Source of the DNA: Bosea sp. AS-1
GTDB lineage: Bacteria > Pseudomonadota > Alphaproteobacteria > Rhizobiales > Beijerinckiaceae
NCBI RefSeq assembly: GCF_002220095.1
Contig: NZ_CP022372.1
Span: 2,762,501-2,826,500 of the forward strand
Direction: 5' to 3'
Length of the DNA: 64,000 nucleotides
Position numbers and translations under genes: made by a program. Within the stretch, counting starts at the first letter, position 1, and each line of letters begins with the position of its first letter. Shown one piece after another: positions 7,703 through 16,622 of this stretch. Below the pieces are notes generated by a model. That model ran no database searches and was not told the origin of the DNA. It was given only the letters and a program-made list of their open reading frames with translations.

Positions 7703-9037
7703 TCAACCTTCGCCATTGGCCGCGAGCCGGATCGATCGCGCGACATGCTCGTAGTTGTCGGCGAGGATCGCCGTCGCGACGCGGATATGCCGGGTCGGCA
7801 TCACCGCGCATTTGCTGCCGGGAAGAACGGCGATGCGTCGCGCTGCCAACGTGACCAGCGCGAATTGCTCGGAGGCGACCGGCACCCAGATGCAAAGGCC
7901 GTCGCCGGGCGGGATCGCGATGCCCTGCATGCCGAGCGCCGTAACCAGCGCTGCACGCCGCTCGGCATAGAGGTGCCGGTTCGCCGCCAGACGCGCCCTG
8001 GTGTCGTCGTCGGTGAGCAGCCACGCCGTCATCTCCTGCAGCAGCCGGCTCGTCCATCCCGAGCTGAAGCTGCGATAGGACTGGATCTGGCGCCGGATCG
8101 CGGCGGGAGCCGAAAGCACGGCCAGGCGCAGATCCGGGCCATGCGATTTCGAGAAGGACAGGATGTGGATGACCCGGTCGGGAAACCGGCTGCCGAGGCT
8201 CGCCGGCGGCAAGGGCGAGACCTCGCCGATGCCGTCATCCTCGATGATCAGCGTGTCGCTTTCCGCCAGCACGGCTGCCAGCGCATCGAGGCGCGCCGGG
8301 CTGACGCGCCGCCCGGTCACCGAATGCGTGCGTGGCTGGTAGACGAAGGCGGTCGGTTTATGGGCCAGCGCCTGCGCCAACGCCTCTGGCAGCGGCCCCT
8401 CCGCATCGCAGGCGACGGGCAGGGGGCGCGCGCCCCGATCTTCGAGGATGTCGAGCAGGCGCATGGCCGTCGGATCCTCGATCGCCACGGTCGCCCCCGG
8501 CATGATCAGCGCATGAACAGCCGAGTAGAAGGCGTTGTAGCCGCCATTGGTGGCTAGGAAGGTTTCCGGTTCATAGGGCCAGCGCCGCTCGACCGCGAGG
8601 CGCAGGCTGTCGAGGATCGGCGTGCGCTCGTAGCTGTGCAGGTTCCGCGCTCCCGCCGCGTGCCGCAGTGCCTTGTCCAGGGGCGGCAGCACGGCCGTGT
8701 CCGGTACGGAGAGCGACAGGTCGAGCACGTCATCGCCGAAGAGGCCCGAAGTACCGGTGCGGGCAGGGCGCGGGCCGATCGTATCGCCCGTCACCCAGCT
8801 GCCGGAGCGGCCGCGTCCCTCGATCATGCGCTGGTGGCGCAACTCGCTCCAGGCTTCGGAGACGGTCGCGGGACTGATGCCGAGCCTGTAGGCAAGGTCA
8901 CGCACGGTTGGCAGTTTGACGCCGGCGGGCAGTACGCCGCGGCGGATCAGCGTCGCGGTCTGGTTCGCGATTCCACGCGCGCTGACGTCGGAGAGCTGGC
9001 CAGCGAACCAGGCCGCATCATCTGTCCTGTCTGCCAC
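7703..9037 (-). CDS. MocR-type transcriptional regulator (GntR domain fused to aminotransferase domain)
   Basis: A fusion regulator: an N-terminal winged helix of the GntR type (about 20-85, with LPTVRDLAYRLGISPATVSEAWSEL) joined to a fold-type I aminotransferase domain. The PLP lysine lies in SFSKSHGPDLR. MocR proteins bind PLP and usually sense an amine or amino-acid metabolite. The frame stays open upstream, but those residues look non-coding. A GTG at 9037 gives a 444-residue protein whose GntR domain starts at residue 20, so it is used here. The gene is divergent from the operon starting at 9133, which it very likely controls. Confidence 0.88.
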   Translation of the reverse strand: MADRTDDAAWFAGQLSDVSARGIANQTATLIRRGVLPAGVKLPTVRDLAYRLGISPATVSEAWSELRHQRMIEGRGRSGSWVTGDTIGPRPARTGTSGLFGDDVLDLSLSVPDTAVLPPLDKALRHAAGARNLHSYERTPILDSLRLAVERRWPYEPETFLATNGGYNAFYSAVHALIMPGATVAIEDPTAMRLLDILEDRGARPLPVACDAEGPLPEALAQALAHKPTAFVYQPRTHSVTGRRVSPARLDALAAVLAESDTLIIEDDGIGEVSPLPPASLGSRFPDRVIHILSFSKSHGPDLRLAVLSAPAAIRRQIQSYRSFSSGWTSRLLQEMTAWLLTDDDTRARLAANRHLYAERRAALVTALGMQGIAIPPGDGLCIWVPVASEQFALVTLAARRIAVLPGSKCAVMPTRHIRVATAILADNYEHVARSIRLAANGEG

Positions 9038-9096
9038 AGCGGGTGTCCGATATTGTTCGATAACGTAATAATGATTGATCGCAGCTTCTGAACATT

Positions 9097-9114
9097 CAAT
9101 TCTTCGCCGAATTG
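9097..9114. promoter_or_regulatory. Inverted repeat in the mocR-transporter divergent promoter region
   Basis: The 95-bp divergent region (9038-9132) is notably AT-rich and holds a perfect 6-6-6 dyad, CAATTC-N6-GAATTG. It lies 18 bp before the ATG at 9133, so binding there could block transcription or translation of the downstream operon. Assignment as the MocR operator is inference from position. Confidence 0.4.
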
Positions 9115-9132
9115 TCAATGCGGAGAGCGTCG

Positions 9133-10104
9133 ATGAAGGTCGAGGTCCGGCTGGCCTTGCGCGATTGGGACTATGTGACGCCGCTCGTGCTGGGCGATGT
9201 CGCCGATGAGCGGATCGCATTGAAGGTCGATCGCGTCGGCACGCTTCCCGAGGACCTGGCGACCGACCCGGACTATGACGCCTGCGAGGTTTCGTTCAGC
9301 CGCTACACGACCGGGCGCAGCCGTGGCGAGGCCGGCATCTTCGGCGTGCCGAATTTCGTCATGCGCGGCTTCCGCCACCGCTGCATCATCACGAGCCGGA
9401 CCAGTGGGCTGACGAGGCTCGAGGAGCTGAAGGGCGCGCGCATCGGCGTCACGGGTTGGCAGGATTCCGGCAACACCTGGACGCGGGCGGCGCTGGCGCC
9501 TGCGGGTATCGGCGTCGAGGATGCGCGCTGGTATGCAGGGCGACTCAGCGCCGCCCATCCAATCACCGACCGGCTCGGCCCCTATGCCCGGCCGGGACGG
9601 ATCGAGGCCATGCCCGGCGAGAAGCCGATGCTCGACGCGCTGCTCGACGGCGAGCTCGACGCCATCTTCACGCCCTTCATGCCGCCGGGATTCTACTCCC
9701 CGGATTCGCCGTTCCGCCATTTGCTGACCGATCTGCCTGGGGCTGAGCTCGCCTATTTTCGCGAGGTCGGCTACGTGCCCGGCATCCATATCCTCGGCTT
9801 CAAGGCCGATTTCGCCCGGCGCCACCCATGGCTGCCGCAGGCGCTGAGCGACCTCATCGACGAGTCGCAGCGCCTCTGGCTCGAAAAACGTCGCAAATAC
9901 GCCGACACCACCCCCTGGATCATCGACGAGCTCGGCCGCTGCGGCCGCGACCTGCCGGACAGCTGGAACGCCAGCGGGCTCGAAGCCAACCGGCGAATGA
10001 TCGCGGGCTTCCTTGACGAGATCCGCAGCCAGGGACTCGCCGAGACGGACCTGACACCGGATATGCTGTTTCCGCCGCTCGAAAACTTCGCTGCCGCGGC
10101 TTGA
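9133..10104 (+). CDS. 4,5-dihydroxyphthalate decarboxylase-like / periplasmic-binding-fold protein without signal peptide
   Basis: The 323-residue protein resembles the 4,5-dihydroxyphthalate decarboxylase-like group, which shares the fold of type II periplasmic binding proteins. Visible family features are CEVSFSRYTTGRS, the PNFVMRGFRHRCIITS stretch, LEELKGARIGVTGWQDSGNTWTRA and a C-terminal helical part. There is no signal peptide, so it should act in the cytosol as an enzyme or sensor rather than as a transport protein. The ATG at 9133 is chosen because GGAGA lies 6 bp ahead; earlier in-frame starts (TTG 9112, ATG 9118) lack this. It is followed 31 bp later by an amino-acid ABC transporter. 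True substrate and activity are unknown. Confidence 0.7.
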   Translation: MKVEVRLALRDWDYVTPLVLGDVADERIALKVDRVGTLPEDLATDPDYDACEVSFSRYTTGRSRGEAGIFGVPNFVMRGFRHRCIITSRTSGLTRLEELKGARIGVTGWQDSGNTWTRAALAPAGIGVEDARWYAGRLSAAHPITDRLGPYARPGRIEAMPGEKPMLDALLDGELDAIFTPFMPPGFYSPDSPFRHLLTDLPGAELAYFREVGYVPGIHILGFKADFARRHPWLPQALSDLIDESQRLWLEKRRKYADTTPWIIDELGRCGRDLPDSWNASGLEANRRMIAGFLDEIRSQGLAETDLTPDMLFPPLENFAAAA

Positions 10105-10135
10105 ACCCATCGGTAGAAGATAAGGGGAACCGACC

Positions 10136-11029
10136 ATGAAGCTTCGCATCGCGGCTTGCGCCGCTGCCTTCGTCACCCTCGCAGCCGTACCGGCCTTCGC
10201 CCAGGCCGATCCGAGCGTGAAGATCGCCAAGCAGAGCACAAACGAGCCATTGCGCGCGCGCCTGCCGGAAACGATCCGCAGCGCCGGCAAGATGACTGCG
10301 GTCAACAGCGGTTCCTTCCCGCCCTACGAGATCGTCCAGTCCCCGACCGAGGTGACGGGCGCCAGCGCCGATCTCGGCGACGCCATCGGCGAACTGCTCG
10401 GCATCAAGATCGAGCACGCGACGGTGAACGGCCTGTCGTCGATCCTGACCGGCATCAAGGCCGGCCGCTACCAGTTCGCGATGGGGCCGGTCGGTGACTT
10501 CAAGTCGCGGCAGGAGGCCAATGACTTCGTCGACTGGGTGCGCGAATACGTCGTCTTCGCCGTGCAGAAGGGCAATCCGGGCGGTATCAACGGCCTGGAC
10601 GACGCCTGCGGCAAGCGCATCGCCGTGCAGTCGGCCGGCTCGGCCGAGAAGGTGATCAAGGCGCAGGCCGAGAAATGCGCCGCCGAGGGCAAGCCGGTGC
10701 TAACCGTGCAGTCCTATCCGGACCAGCCGACCTCGATCCTCGCCGTCCGTTCGAAGCGGGCCGATGCCTTCTTCTCCTCGCAGGCGCCGCTGACCTATTT
10801 CGTCCAGCAGTCCAATGGCGAGCTGGAACTGGCCGCCGTCGGCAAGTCCAACGGCTTCAACGACCTGTTCCAGGGCGCGGTGGTGCCGAAGGGCTCGGAG
10901 CTCGGCGGCGTGCTGAAGGACGCGATCAAGGTCCTGGTCGACAACGGCACCTATGCCGCGATCATGAAGAAGTGGGGGCTTGAGAACAACAAGATCGAGG
11001 CGCCCGGCATCAATCTCTCGCAGAACTGA
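10136..11029 (+). CDS. Amino-acid ABC transporter, periplasmic substrate-binding protein (family 3)
   Basis: A 297-residue binding protein with a Sec signal peptide (1-24, VPAFAQA). It is followed by the solute-binding family 3 pattern: KMTAVNSGSFPPYEI, the helix with ADLGDAIGELLGIK, GLSSILTGIKAGRYQFAMGPVG, DACGKRIAVQSAGSAEKVI and a closing lobe ending LVDNGTYAAIMKKWGL. It captures a polar amino acid or amine in the periplasm for the permease and ATPase encoded next. It lies 3 bp upstream of the permease gene. Confidence 0.92.
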   Translation: MKLRIAACAAAFVTLAAVPAFAQADPSVKIAKQSTNEPLRARLPETIRSAGKMTAVNSGSFPPYEIVQSPTEVTGASADLGDAIGELLGIKIEHATVNGLSSILTGIKAGRYQFAMGPVGDFKSRQEANDFVDWVREYVVFAVQKGNPGGINGLDDACGKRIAVQSAGSAEKVIKAQAEKCAAEGKPVLTVQSYPDQPTSILAVRSKRADAFFSSQAPLTYFVQQSNGELELAAVGKSNGFNDLFQGAVVPKGSELGGVLKDAIKVLVDNGTYAAIMKKWGLENNKIEAPGINLSQN

Positions 11030-11032
11030 GCC

Positions 11033-11950
11033 ATGGCGAACGCTTCGGTGGAAACCGGCCCGGCGGAGGCGGCGCTACGCGACGTCGCCAATGCGCACCA
11101 GCCTCCCGAATGGGGGCGCTGGCTGCTCTGGGCCTTCGTGCTGTTCGTGGCGGCGGAATTCGCCTGGATCGTCGCGCGCAACCCGAATTTCGGCTGGCCC
11201 ATCGTCGGCCAGTGGTTCACCGAAGCCTCGGTCCTGCGCGGGCTCGGCGTCACGCTGGGCCTGACCGTGGTGGCGATGACGCTGGGCACGGCGCTCGGCC
11301 TCATCCTCGCCATCGCGCGCATGTCGCAGGACCGGATGTTCAGCTCGTTCGCTGGGTTGTTCATCTGGTTCTTCCGCGGCACGCCGCTCCTGGTGCAGCT
11401 GATCTTCTGGTACAACCTCTCGACACTGTTCCCTGAAATCGCGATCAAAATCCCGTTCGGCCCGGTGCTGGCGAGCTGGAACACCAACGACCTGATCACG
11501 CCGATGACGGCGGCGATCGCTGGGCTCTCGCTCAACGAGGCGGCCTATATGGCCGAGATCATCCGCGGTGGCTTGCTCTCGGTCGACAAGGGGCAGGTCG
11601 AAGCGACCGACGCCTTCGGCATGACCCGCGCCCGCGCGCTCCGGCGCGTCATCATCCCGCAGGCGATGCGCTCGATCGTGCCGCCGACCGGCAACCAGCT
11701 CATCAGCATGATCAAGGCGACCTCGCTCGTCAGCGTCATCGCCATGGCGGACCTGCTCTATTCGGTGCAGAACATCTACAACCGCACCTTCGAGGTCATC
11801 CCGATGCTGATGGTCGCGGTGATCTGGTACCTGATCATCACCTCGATCCTGAACGTGGTGCAGGGCTTCATCGAACGCTACTACGCGCGCGGCGAGCGTG
11901 GCGCGGGTCAGGCCGACAAGCCGGCGGTCCGTGTGGAGGAGCCCGCATGA
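11033..11950 (+). CDS. Amino-acid ABC transporter permease
   Basis: A 305-residue inner-membrane permease of the HisMQ type with about five to six hydrophobic helices. The cytoplasmic EAA loop is visible as EAAYMAEIIRGGLLSVDKGQVEATDAFGMTRARALRRVIIPQA. Only one permease gene is present, so it probably works as a homodimer. The gene starts 3 bp after the binding-protein gene and overlaps the ATPase gene by 4 bp. Confidence 0.93.
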   Translation: MANASVETGPAEAALRDVANAHQPPEWGRWLLWAFVLFVAAEFAWIVARNPNFGWPIVGQWFTEASVLRGLGVTLGLTVVAMTLGTALGLILAIARMSQDRMFSSFAGLFIWFFRGTPLLVQLIFWYNLSTLFPEIAIKIPFGPVLASWNTNDLITPMTAAIAGLSLNEAAYMAEIIRGGLLSVDKGQVEATDAFGMTRARALRRVIIPQAMRSIVPPTGNQLISMIKATSLVSVIAMADLLYSVQNIYNRTFEVIPMLMVAVIWYLIITSILNVVQGFIERYYARGERGAGQADKPAVRVEEPA

Positions 11951-12738
11951 TCAAGGCTGCCGAGGGCGCCACGCCGATGGTGCGCGCCCGCAACGTCCAC
12001 AAATCCTTCGGCCACAACGAGGTGCTGAAGGGCATCGATCTCGACGTCGCGCCGGGCGAGGTCGTCGTCGTGCTGGGGCCCTCGGGCTCGGGCAAGTCGA
12101 CCTTCCTGCGCTGCATCAACCATCTGGAATCGATCCAGCGCGGCTTCATCGAGGTCGATGGCGAGCAGGTCGGCTACGCCCTCCGCGGCAACCGGCTGAC
12201 GAAGCTGTCGGACCATGCCATCGCCGTGCAGCGGCGCAAGATCGGCATGGTCTTCCAGCAGTTCAACCTCTACCCGCATATGACGGCGCTGGAGAACATC
12301 GTCGAAGCGCCGGTCGGCGTGCACAAGCAGCCGCGCAACGAGGCGCAAGCCTATGCGATGGAGCTGCTCGCCCGCGTCGGGCTGGCCGAGAAGGCGAACG
12401 CCTATCCGCGCCAGCTCTCCGGCGGCCAGCAGCAGCGCGTCGCCATTGCCCGGGCGCTCGCGATCCGGCCGAAGCTGATGCTGTTCGACGAGCCGACCTC
12501 GGCGCTCGATCCCGAACTCGTCGGCGAGGTGCTGAATGTGATGCGCGACCTTGCGGGGCAGGGCCTGACGATGATCGTCGTCACCCACGAGATCGGTTTC
12601 GCCCGCGAGGCGGCCGACCGCGTCGTCTTCATGGATGGCGGCGTCGTGGTGGAGCAGGGGCCGCCCCAGGAGGTGCTCGGCAACCCGCAGCACCCGCGCA
12701 CGCGCCTGTTCCTCAGCCGCTTCATCGAAAAGGTCTGA
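11947..12738 (+). CDS. Amino-acid ABC transporter ATP-binding protein
   Basis: A 263-residue ATPase of the GlnQ/HisP type. Walker A is GPSGSGKST, the Q loop follows in [13 protein letters not shown], the signature is LSGGQQQR, Walker B is [12 protein letters not shown] and the switch histidine lies in VTHE. It energises the permease encoded upstream, which it overlaps by 4 bp. It is the last gene of the operon and is followed by the stem at 12743-12764. Confidence 0.95.
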   Translation: MIKAAEGATPMVRARNVHKSFGHNEVLKGIDLDVAPGEVVVVLGPSGSGKSTFLRCINHLESIQRGFIEVDGEQVGYALRGNRLTKLSDHAIAVQRRKIGMVFQQFNLYPHMTALENIVEAPVGVHKQPRNEAQAYAMELLARVGLAEKANAYPRQLSGGQQQRVAIARALAIRPKLMLFDEPTSALDPELVGEVLNVMRDLAGQGLTMIVVTHEIGFAREAADRVVFMDGGVVVEQGPPQEVLGNPQHPRTRLFLSRFIEKV

Positions 12739-12742
12739 GAGC

Positions 12743-12764
12743 GGCGGGCGTCAGAACGCCCGCC
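12743..12764 (+). terminator. Hairpin after the amino-acid transporter operon
   Basis: A perfect 9-bp stem (GGCGGGCGT, loop CAGA, ACGCCCGCC) begins 5 bp after the stop codon. It lacks a T tract, so it may be a weak terminator or an mRNA 3'-end stabiliser. Confidence 0.55.
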
Positions 12765-12782
12765 CTGTCCCGAGTTGAGAGG

Positions 12783-12805
12783 CATCCCGGGTCAGACCCG
12801 GGATG
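12783..12805. repeat. REP-like palindrome CATCCCGGGT-CAG-ACCCGGGATG
   Basis: A perfect 10-bp stem with 3-nt loop, followed by AC. A near relative (ATGCCCGGG-TCAAG-CCCGGGCAT then GAC) lies at 46704-46726. It sits between two convergent genes, the usual position of repetitive extragenic palindromes. Confidence 0.6.
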
Positions 12806-12839
12806 ACAGGGGGAATGCCATCGTCGTCGAGCTGGGCGC

Positions 12840-13712
12840 TCAGGCGACTGCAGTACCCTGCGGTTTCAGCTCTTCGATCGACGGGATGCGGTTTTCGAAC
12901 CACCAGGCCGCGGCGGCGCGCGACATCGCCGCGCCGTCATGGCCGATGCCCGGCACCGTGATGAGCTGCCAGTTGCAAGGCACGCCCAACCGCTCGGCCT
13001 CGGCGCGGGCGAAGTCGAGCATGAAATGGGCGCGGCCATAGCGATGTGGTCCCTGCGCCAGAGCCTCTGCCTGCGAGGGCAGGTTCGGGTCGTCCGTGAC
13101 GATGTCGCGGTCGCCGGCGAACAGGATCATCGGGTAGGCGAACCAGCGCGCAAGCGCTTCGCGATCGCGATCGAGCCCGCCGAGCCCTTCCGGGAAGCGG
13201 CGTTCGAGCGTCGGCAGGGTGTACCAGCCGGGATTCGAGGCCATCGCGGCGGCATAGGGCTCGCTGCCTTGCGTCGCCAGCAAGCGGTGGACAAACTGGC
13301 CGCCGGCGGAATGGCCGAAGATACGGATGACCGGCTGGTCGATAACCCCGCCGGCGCGCAGAGCCTCCAGCACGCGGGTCGGTACGGCGTAGAGCCATTG
13401 CTCGCGCGGTGCGATCGTTCCGTCTTCCGTGACGACCAGCCCGTTATTGTAGCCTTCGGCCTTGGGGAATTCCTCGTTCGGGAAGGTCGGCGCGACGATC
13501 AAGAGGTTGTGCTTCTCGGCCGCCTCGATCCAGAAGTCGCGGTAGTCGTCGCCGTTGCGCAGCATGCCGTGCTGCACGACGATGACGGGATCGTTCGGCT
13601 GGTGGCGCGCAGGGCGATAGCAGTTGACGACGAGCGGGCGGTCGGGGTGCCGGCCGTCGATGAAGGGCAGGGCGCCGCGGCCGACCGACGGGTTGAGGGT
13701 GGTGGTGGTCAT
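12840..13712 (-). CDS. Alpha/beta hydrolase, last gene of the Dpp-type transporter operon
   Basis: A 290-residue hydrolase of the PHB-depolymerase/esterase-like kind. It has VVQHGMLRNGDDYRDFW (oxyanion-hole region), the nucleophile S135 in FGHSAGGQF, and a C-terminal histidine in PGIGHDG. There is no signal peptide, so it acts in the cytosol. Its ATG overlaps the stop of the upstream transporter ATPase gene (ATGA), so it should be made with the importer and probably cleaves the imported compound, an ester or amide. The actual substrate is not evident. Confidence 0.8.
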   Translation of the reverse strand: MTTTTLNPSVGRGALPFIDGRHPDRPLVVNCYRPARHQPNDPVIVVQHGMLRNGDDYRDFWIEAAEKHNLLIVAPTFPNEEFPKAEGYNNGLVVTEDGTIAPREQWLYAVPTRVLEALRAGGVIDQPVIRIFGHSAGGQFVHRLLATQGSEPYAAAMASNPGWYTLPTLERRFPEGLGGLDRDREALARWFAYPMILFAGDRDIVTDDPNLPSQAEALAQGPHRYGRAHFMLDFARAEAERLGVPCNWQLITVPGIGHDGAAMSRAAAAWWFENRIPSIEELKPQGTAVA

Positions 13713-14740
13713 GCGGCCTCCGAAGCCTTGTGCAGATGGCAGGCTGCGCTGCGACCGGGCGCGATCTCGACGAGCGTCGGCCGGACTTCGCGGCAGACCG
13801 GCATGGCCTGCCCGCAGCGCGGATGAAAGGGGCAGCCGGACGGCGGCGCCAGTGGCGACGGCAATTCGCCCTTCAGCGGTTCGAAGGCATGCTTGCGCCG
13901 CTTCGCCGAGGGGATCGCGGCGATCAGTGCTGCGCTGTAGGGATGCGCCGGCGCGGCGAAGATCTCCGCCGCCCGCCCGATCTCGACGATGCGGCCGAGA
14001 TACATGATCGCGACCCGGTCGCTGATATGGCGCACGAGGCCGAGATCATGGCTGACGAAAAGATAGGTCAGGCCATGGCGCTCGCGCACATCCATGAACA
14101 GGTTGATCACCTGCGCCTGGATCGAGACATCGAGCGCCGAGACCGGCTCGTCGCAGACGAGGAAATCCGGCTTCACGGCGAGCGCCCGCGCGATGCCGAT
14201 GCGCTGGCGCTGCCCGCCGGAGAATTGGTGCGGATAGCGCTCGCGATAGGCGAGATCGAGCCCGACCTCGCTCAGCGCCTGATCGACGGCCTTGTCGATC
14301 TCGGGCTTGGGCAGGAGCTTGTGGACGCTCAAGGCCTCGCCGACGATGCGGCTGACCTTCATGCGCGGATCGAGCGAGGCGTAGGGGTCCTGGAAGATCA
14401 TCTGAACCTTGAGCAGGAAATCGAGCCGCTCCTTGCCCTTCAGGCCGGCAACCGGCTGCTGCTCGTAGACCACCTCGCCGGTGGTCGGCTTGAGGATGCC
14501 GGTGACGACGCGGGCGAGGGTGGACTTGCCGCAGCCGGATTCGCCGACGAGGCCGAGCACCTCGCCGCGCTTGACGCTGAGGTCGATGCCATCGACGGCG
14601 CGCAGGACCGGCGGGGCCTTGCCGCGCCCGGTCGCCATCAGGATGCGTTCTGCCAGGGTCGGCTTGCGGCGGAAATGCTTGGTGATGCCCTTGAGCTCAA
14701 TGATCGGCGCGCTGGTCGAGGCACTTGTCGGAGCACTCAT
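13709..14740 (-). CDS. Dipeptide/oligopeptide-type ABC transporter ATPase (DppF-like)
   Basis: A 343-residue ATPase of the DppF/OppF group. Walker A is GESGCGKST, the signature FSGGQRQRIGIARAL, and Walker B FLVCDEPVSALD. The C-terminal oligopeptide/dipeptide extension has the cysteine cluster of these proteins (SGCPFHPRCGQAMPVC, then AACHLH), which may bind an iron-sulfur cluster. It pairs with the second ATPase encoded upstream, which it overlaps by 4 bp. Confidence 0.93.
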   Translation of the reverse strand: MSAPTSASTSAPIIELKGITKHFRRKPTLAERILMATGRGKAPPVLRAVDGIDLSVKRGEVLGLVGESGCGKSTLARVVTGILKPTTGEVVYEQQPVAGLKGKERLDFLLKVQMIFQDPYASLDPRMKVSRIVGEALSVHKLLPKPEIDKAVDQALSEVGLDLAYRERYPHQFSGGQRQRIGIARALAVKPDFLVCDEPVSALDVSIQAQVINLFMDVRERHGLTYLFVSHDLGLVRHISDRVAIMYLGRIVEIGRAAEIFAAPAHPYSAALIAAIPSAKRRKHAFEPLKGELPSPLAPPSGCPFHPRCGQAMPVCREVRPTLVEIAPGRSAACHLHKASEAA

Positions 14741-15717
14741 GCCGCTTCTCCCATCGGCACGGGGTTGTGGCAGCGGAAGCCGCGGTCGCCTTCTGCGGTC
14801 GTCGCCGGATCCTGCTCGGCGCAGATCGGCTGGACGCGGGGGCAGCGCGGCCGGAAGGGACAGCCGCTCGGGCGCGCATCGATGCGTGGGGCGACGCCGT
14901 CGATCTGATGCAGCCGCTCGCCCGGCGCGACATTGGCGGCTGAGGAGTTGAGCAGGCCGAGTGTATAGGGATGGCGCGGCGCATCGAGCACTTCGTCGAC
15001 GGGCCCGATCTCGACGACACGGCCGGCATACATCACCGCCACACGGTCGGCGAGCTCGGCCACCACCGCGAGATCGTGGGTGATCCAGAGAACGGCCGTG
15101 CCTGTCTCGCGGGCGAGCTTCTGCACCTCGAACAGGATCTGGCTCTGGATGGTGACGTCGAGCGCGGTCGTCGGCTCGTCGGCGATGATCAGGTCGGGCG
15201 CGTTGAGCAGCGCCGTTGCGATCGCGACCCGCTGGCGCATGCCGCCGGAGAATTCGTGCGGGAACTGCCTGAGGCGCGCCTCGGGCGAGGAGATGCCGAC
15301 GCGGGCCAGTGCCTTCGCCGCCTCGTCGAGCGCCTCCTGCCGGCTGCAGCCGCGATGCTCCAGGATGGCCTCGCTCATCTGCTCGCCGATGCTGAGCACC
15401 GGGTTCAGCGTCATCAGCGGGTCCTGGAAGATCATGGCGATGCGGTCGCCGCGCAGGTCACGCAGCCGCTCCTCGGAGGCCGCGCGCAGATCCTCGCCGT
15501 CGAAGCTGACCGAGCCGGCGACGATCTCGCCCGGCGGGTCGATCAACCGGACCAGCGAGAAGCCGGTCACGGACTTGCCGGAGCCGGATTCGCCGACGAG
15601 ACCCAGCACCTCGCCACGCGCGACGCTGAGGTCGACGCCATCGACAGCGGGCCAGGCGCCGTCGAGCGCGTGGAAGACAGTCCTGAGGCCGCGGACGTCG
15701 AGCAGGGCGTCGGTCAT
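14737..15717 (-). CDS. Dipeptide/oligopeptide-type ABC transporter ATPase (DppD-like)
   Basis: A 326-residue ATPase. Walker A is GESGSGKSV, the Q loop is [12 protein letters not shown], the signature [15 protein letters not shown], and Walker [13 protein letters not shown]. The C-terminal cysteine-rich end reads [16 protein letters not shown]. The frame is open further upstream, but the conserved start ([11 protein letters not shown]) at 15717 overlaps the stop of the permease gene in ATGA style, so that start is used. It works as a heterodimer with the DppF-like ATPase. Confidence 0.93.
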   Translation of the reverse strand: MTDALLDVRGLRTVFHALDGAWPAVDGVDLSVARGEVLGLVGESGSGKSVTGFSLVRLIDPPGEIVAGSVSFDGEDLRAASEERLRDLRGDRIAMIFQDPLMTLNPVLSIGEQMSEAILEHRGCSRQEALDEAAKALARVGISSPEARLRQFPHEFSGGMRQRVAIATALLNAPDLIIADEPTTALDVTIQSQILFEVQKLARETGTAVLWITHDLAVVAELADRVAVMYAGRVVEIGPVDEVLDAPRHPYTLGLLNSSAANVAPGERLHQIDGVAPRIDARPSGCPFRPRCPRVQPICAEQDPATTAEGDRGFRCHNPVPMGEAA

Positions 15718-16622
15718 GAGCGCACGTTGAAGCTGCGGCGCAGGCGGTCGCCGACGAGGTTGAGCGAGACGATCAGCAGCACCAGCGCGATGCCGGGGAA
15801 GACCGCGATCCAGTATTCGCCGGAGAGCAGGAATTCGAAGCCGTTGGCGATCAGCAACCCGAGCGAGGGCTGCGTCACAGGCACGCCGACGCCGAGGAAG
15901 GACAAGGTCGCCTCCAGCGTGATCGCGCCGGCGATGCTGATCGAGGCGACGACCAGCACCGAGCCGACCGAATTCGGCAGGAGATGCGCGATCATGATGT
16001 GCCGGGTCGGCAGGCCGAAGTTGAGCGCCGCCTCGATATATTCCTTGCGCCGCTCGACCAGTGCGGAGGCGCGCATCAGCCGGGCATACTGCGCCCATTG
16101 CACCAGGATGATGGCGAGGATCACCTTGTCGACGCCGCGTCCGATCGAGGCGAGCAGGACGAGCGCGATCAGGATCGACGGGAAGCCGAGCATGAAGTCG
16201 ACGACGCGCATGATCGCGGCATCGACCGCCCCGCCGAACTGCGCCGCTAGAAGCCCAGCCGAGATGCCGACGAAGAGTGCGCCGATCGTCGCCGAGAGGC
16301 CGACCATCAGGCTGGTGCGCAGCCCGTAGAGAATGGCGCTCAGCATGTCGCGGCCCTGCGAATCCGTTCCGAGCCAGTAGGTCATGCCGTTCATGCCGGC
16401 CTCGCCCGGCGGCAGGCGGTTGTCCATCACGCTGAGCGAGGCGAGGTCGTGCGGGTTCTGCGGTGCGATGAGTGGCGCGAACAGCGCAAGCGCCACCATG
16501 ATGCCGAGCAGGATCGCGGCGCCGCGTGTCGTCGGCCGGCTGCGGATGCGGCGCAGCACCTTCCGGCGCAGGGCTGTGTCGGCGTAGGCCGGGATGGCGG
16601 GGGCCTTCGTCTCAACGCTCAT
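15714..16622 (-). CDS. Dipeptide/oligopeptide-type ABC transporter permease (DppC-like)
   Basis: A 302-residue inner-membrane permease. The N-terminal helix ([21 protein letters not shown]) and the following periplasmic part with HWLGTDxxGRD-like [14 protein letters not shown] are typical of DppC/OppC. The EAA loop appears as [21 protein letters not shown]. It overlaps both neighbours by 4 bp. Confidence 0.94.
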   Translation of the reverse strand: MSVETKAPAIPAYADTALRRKVLRRIRSRPTTRGAAILLGIMVALALFAPLIAPQNPHDLASLSVMDNRLPPGEAGMNGMTYWLGTDSQGRDMLSAILYGLRTSLMVGLSATIGALFVGISAGLLAAQFGGAVDAAIMRVVDFMLGFPSILIALVLLASIGRGVDKVILAIILVQWAQYARLMRASALVERRKEYIEAALNFGLPTRHIMIAHLLPNSVGSVLVVASISIAGAITLEATLSFLGVGVPVTQPSLGLLIANGFEFLLSGEYWIAVFPGIALVLLIVSLNLVGDRLRRSFNVRS

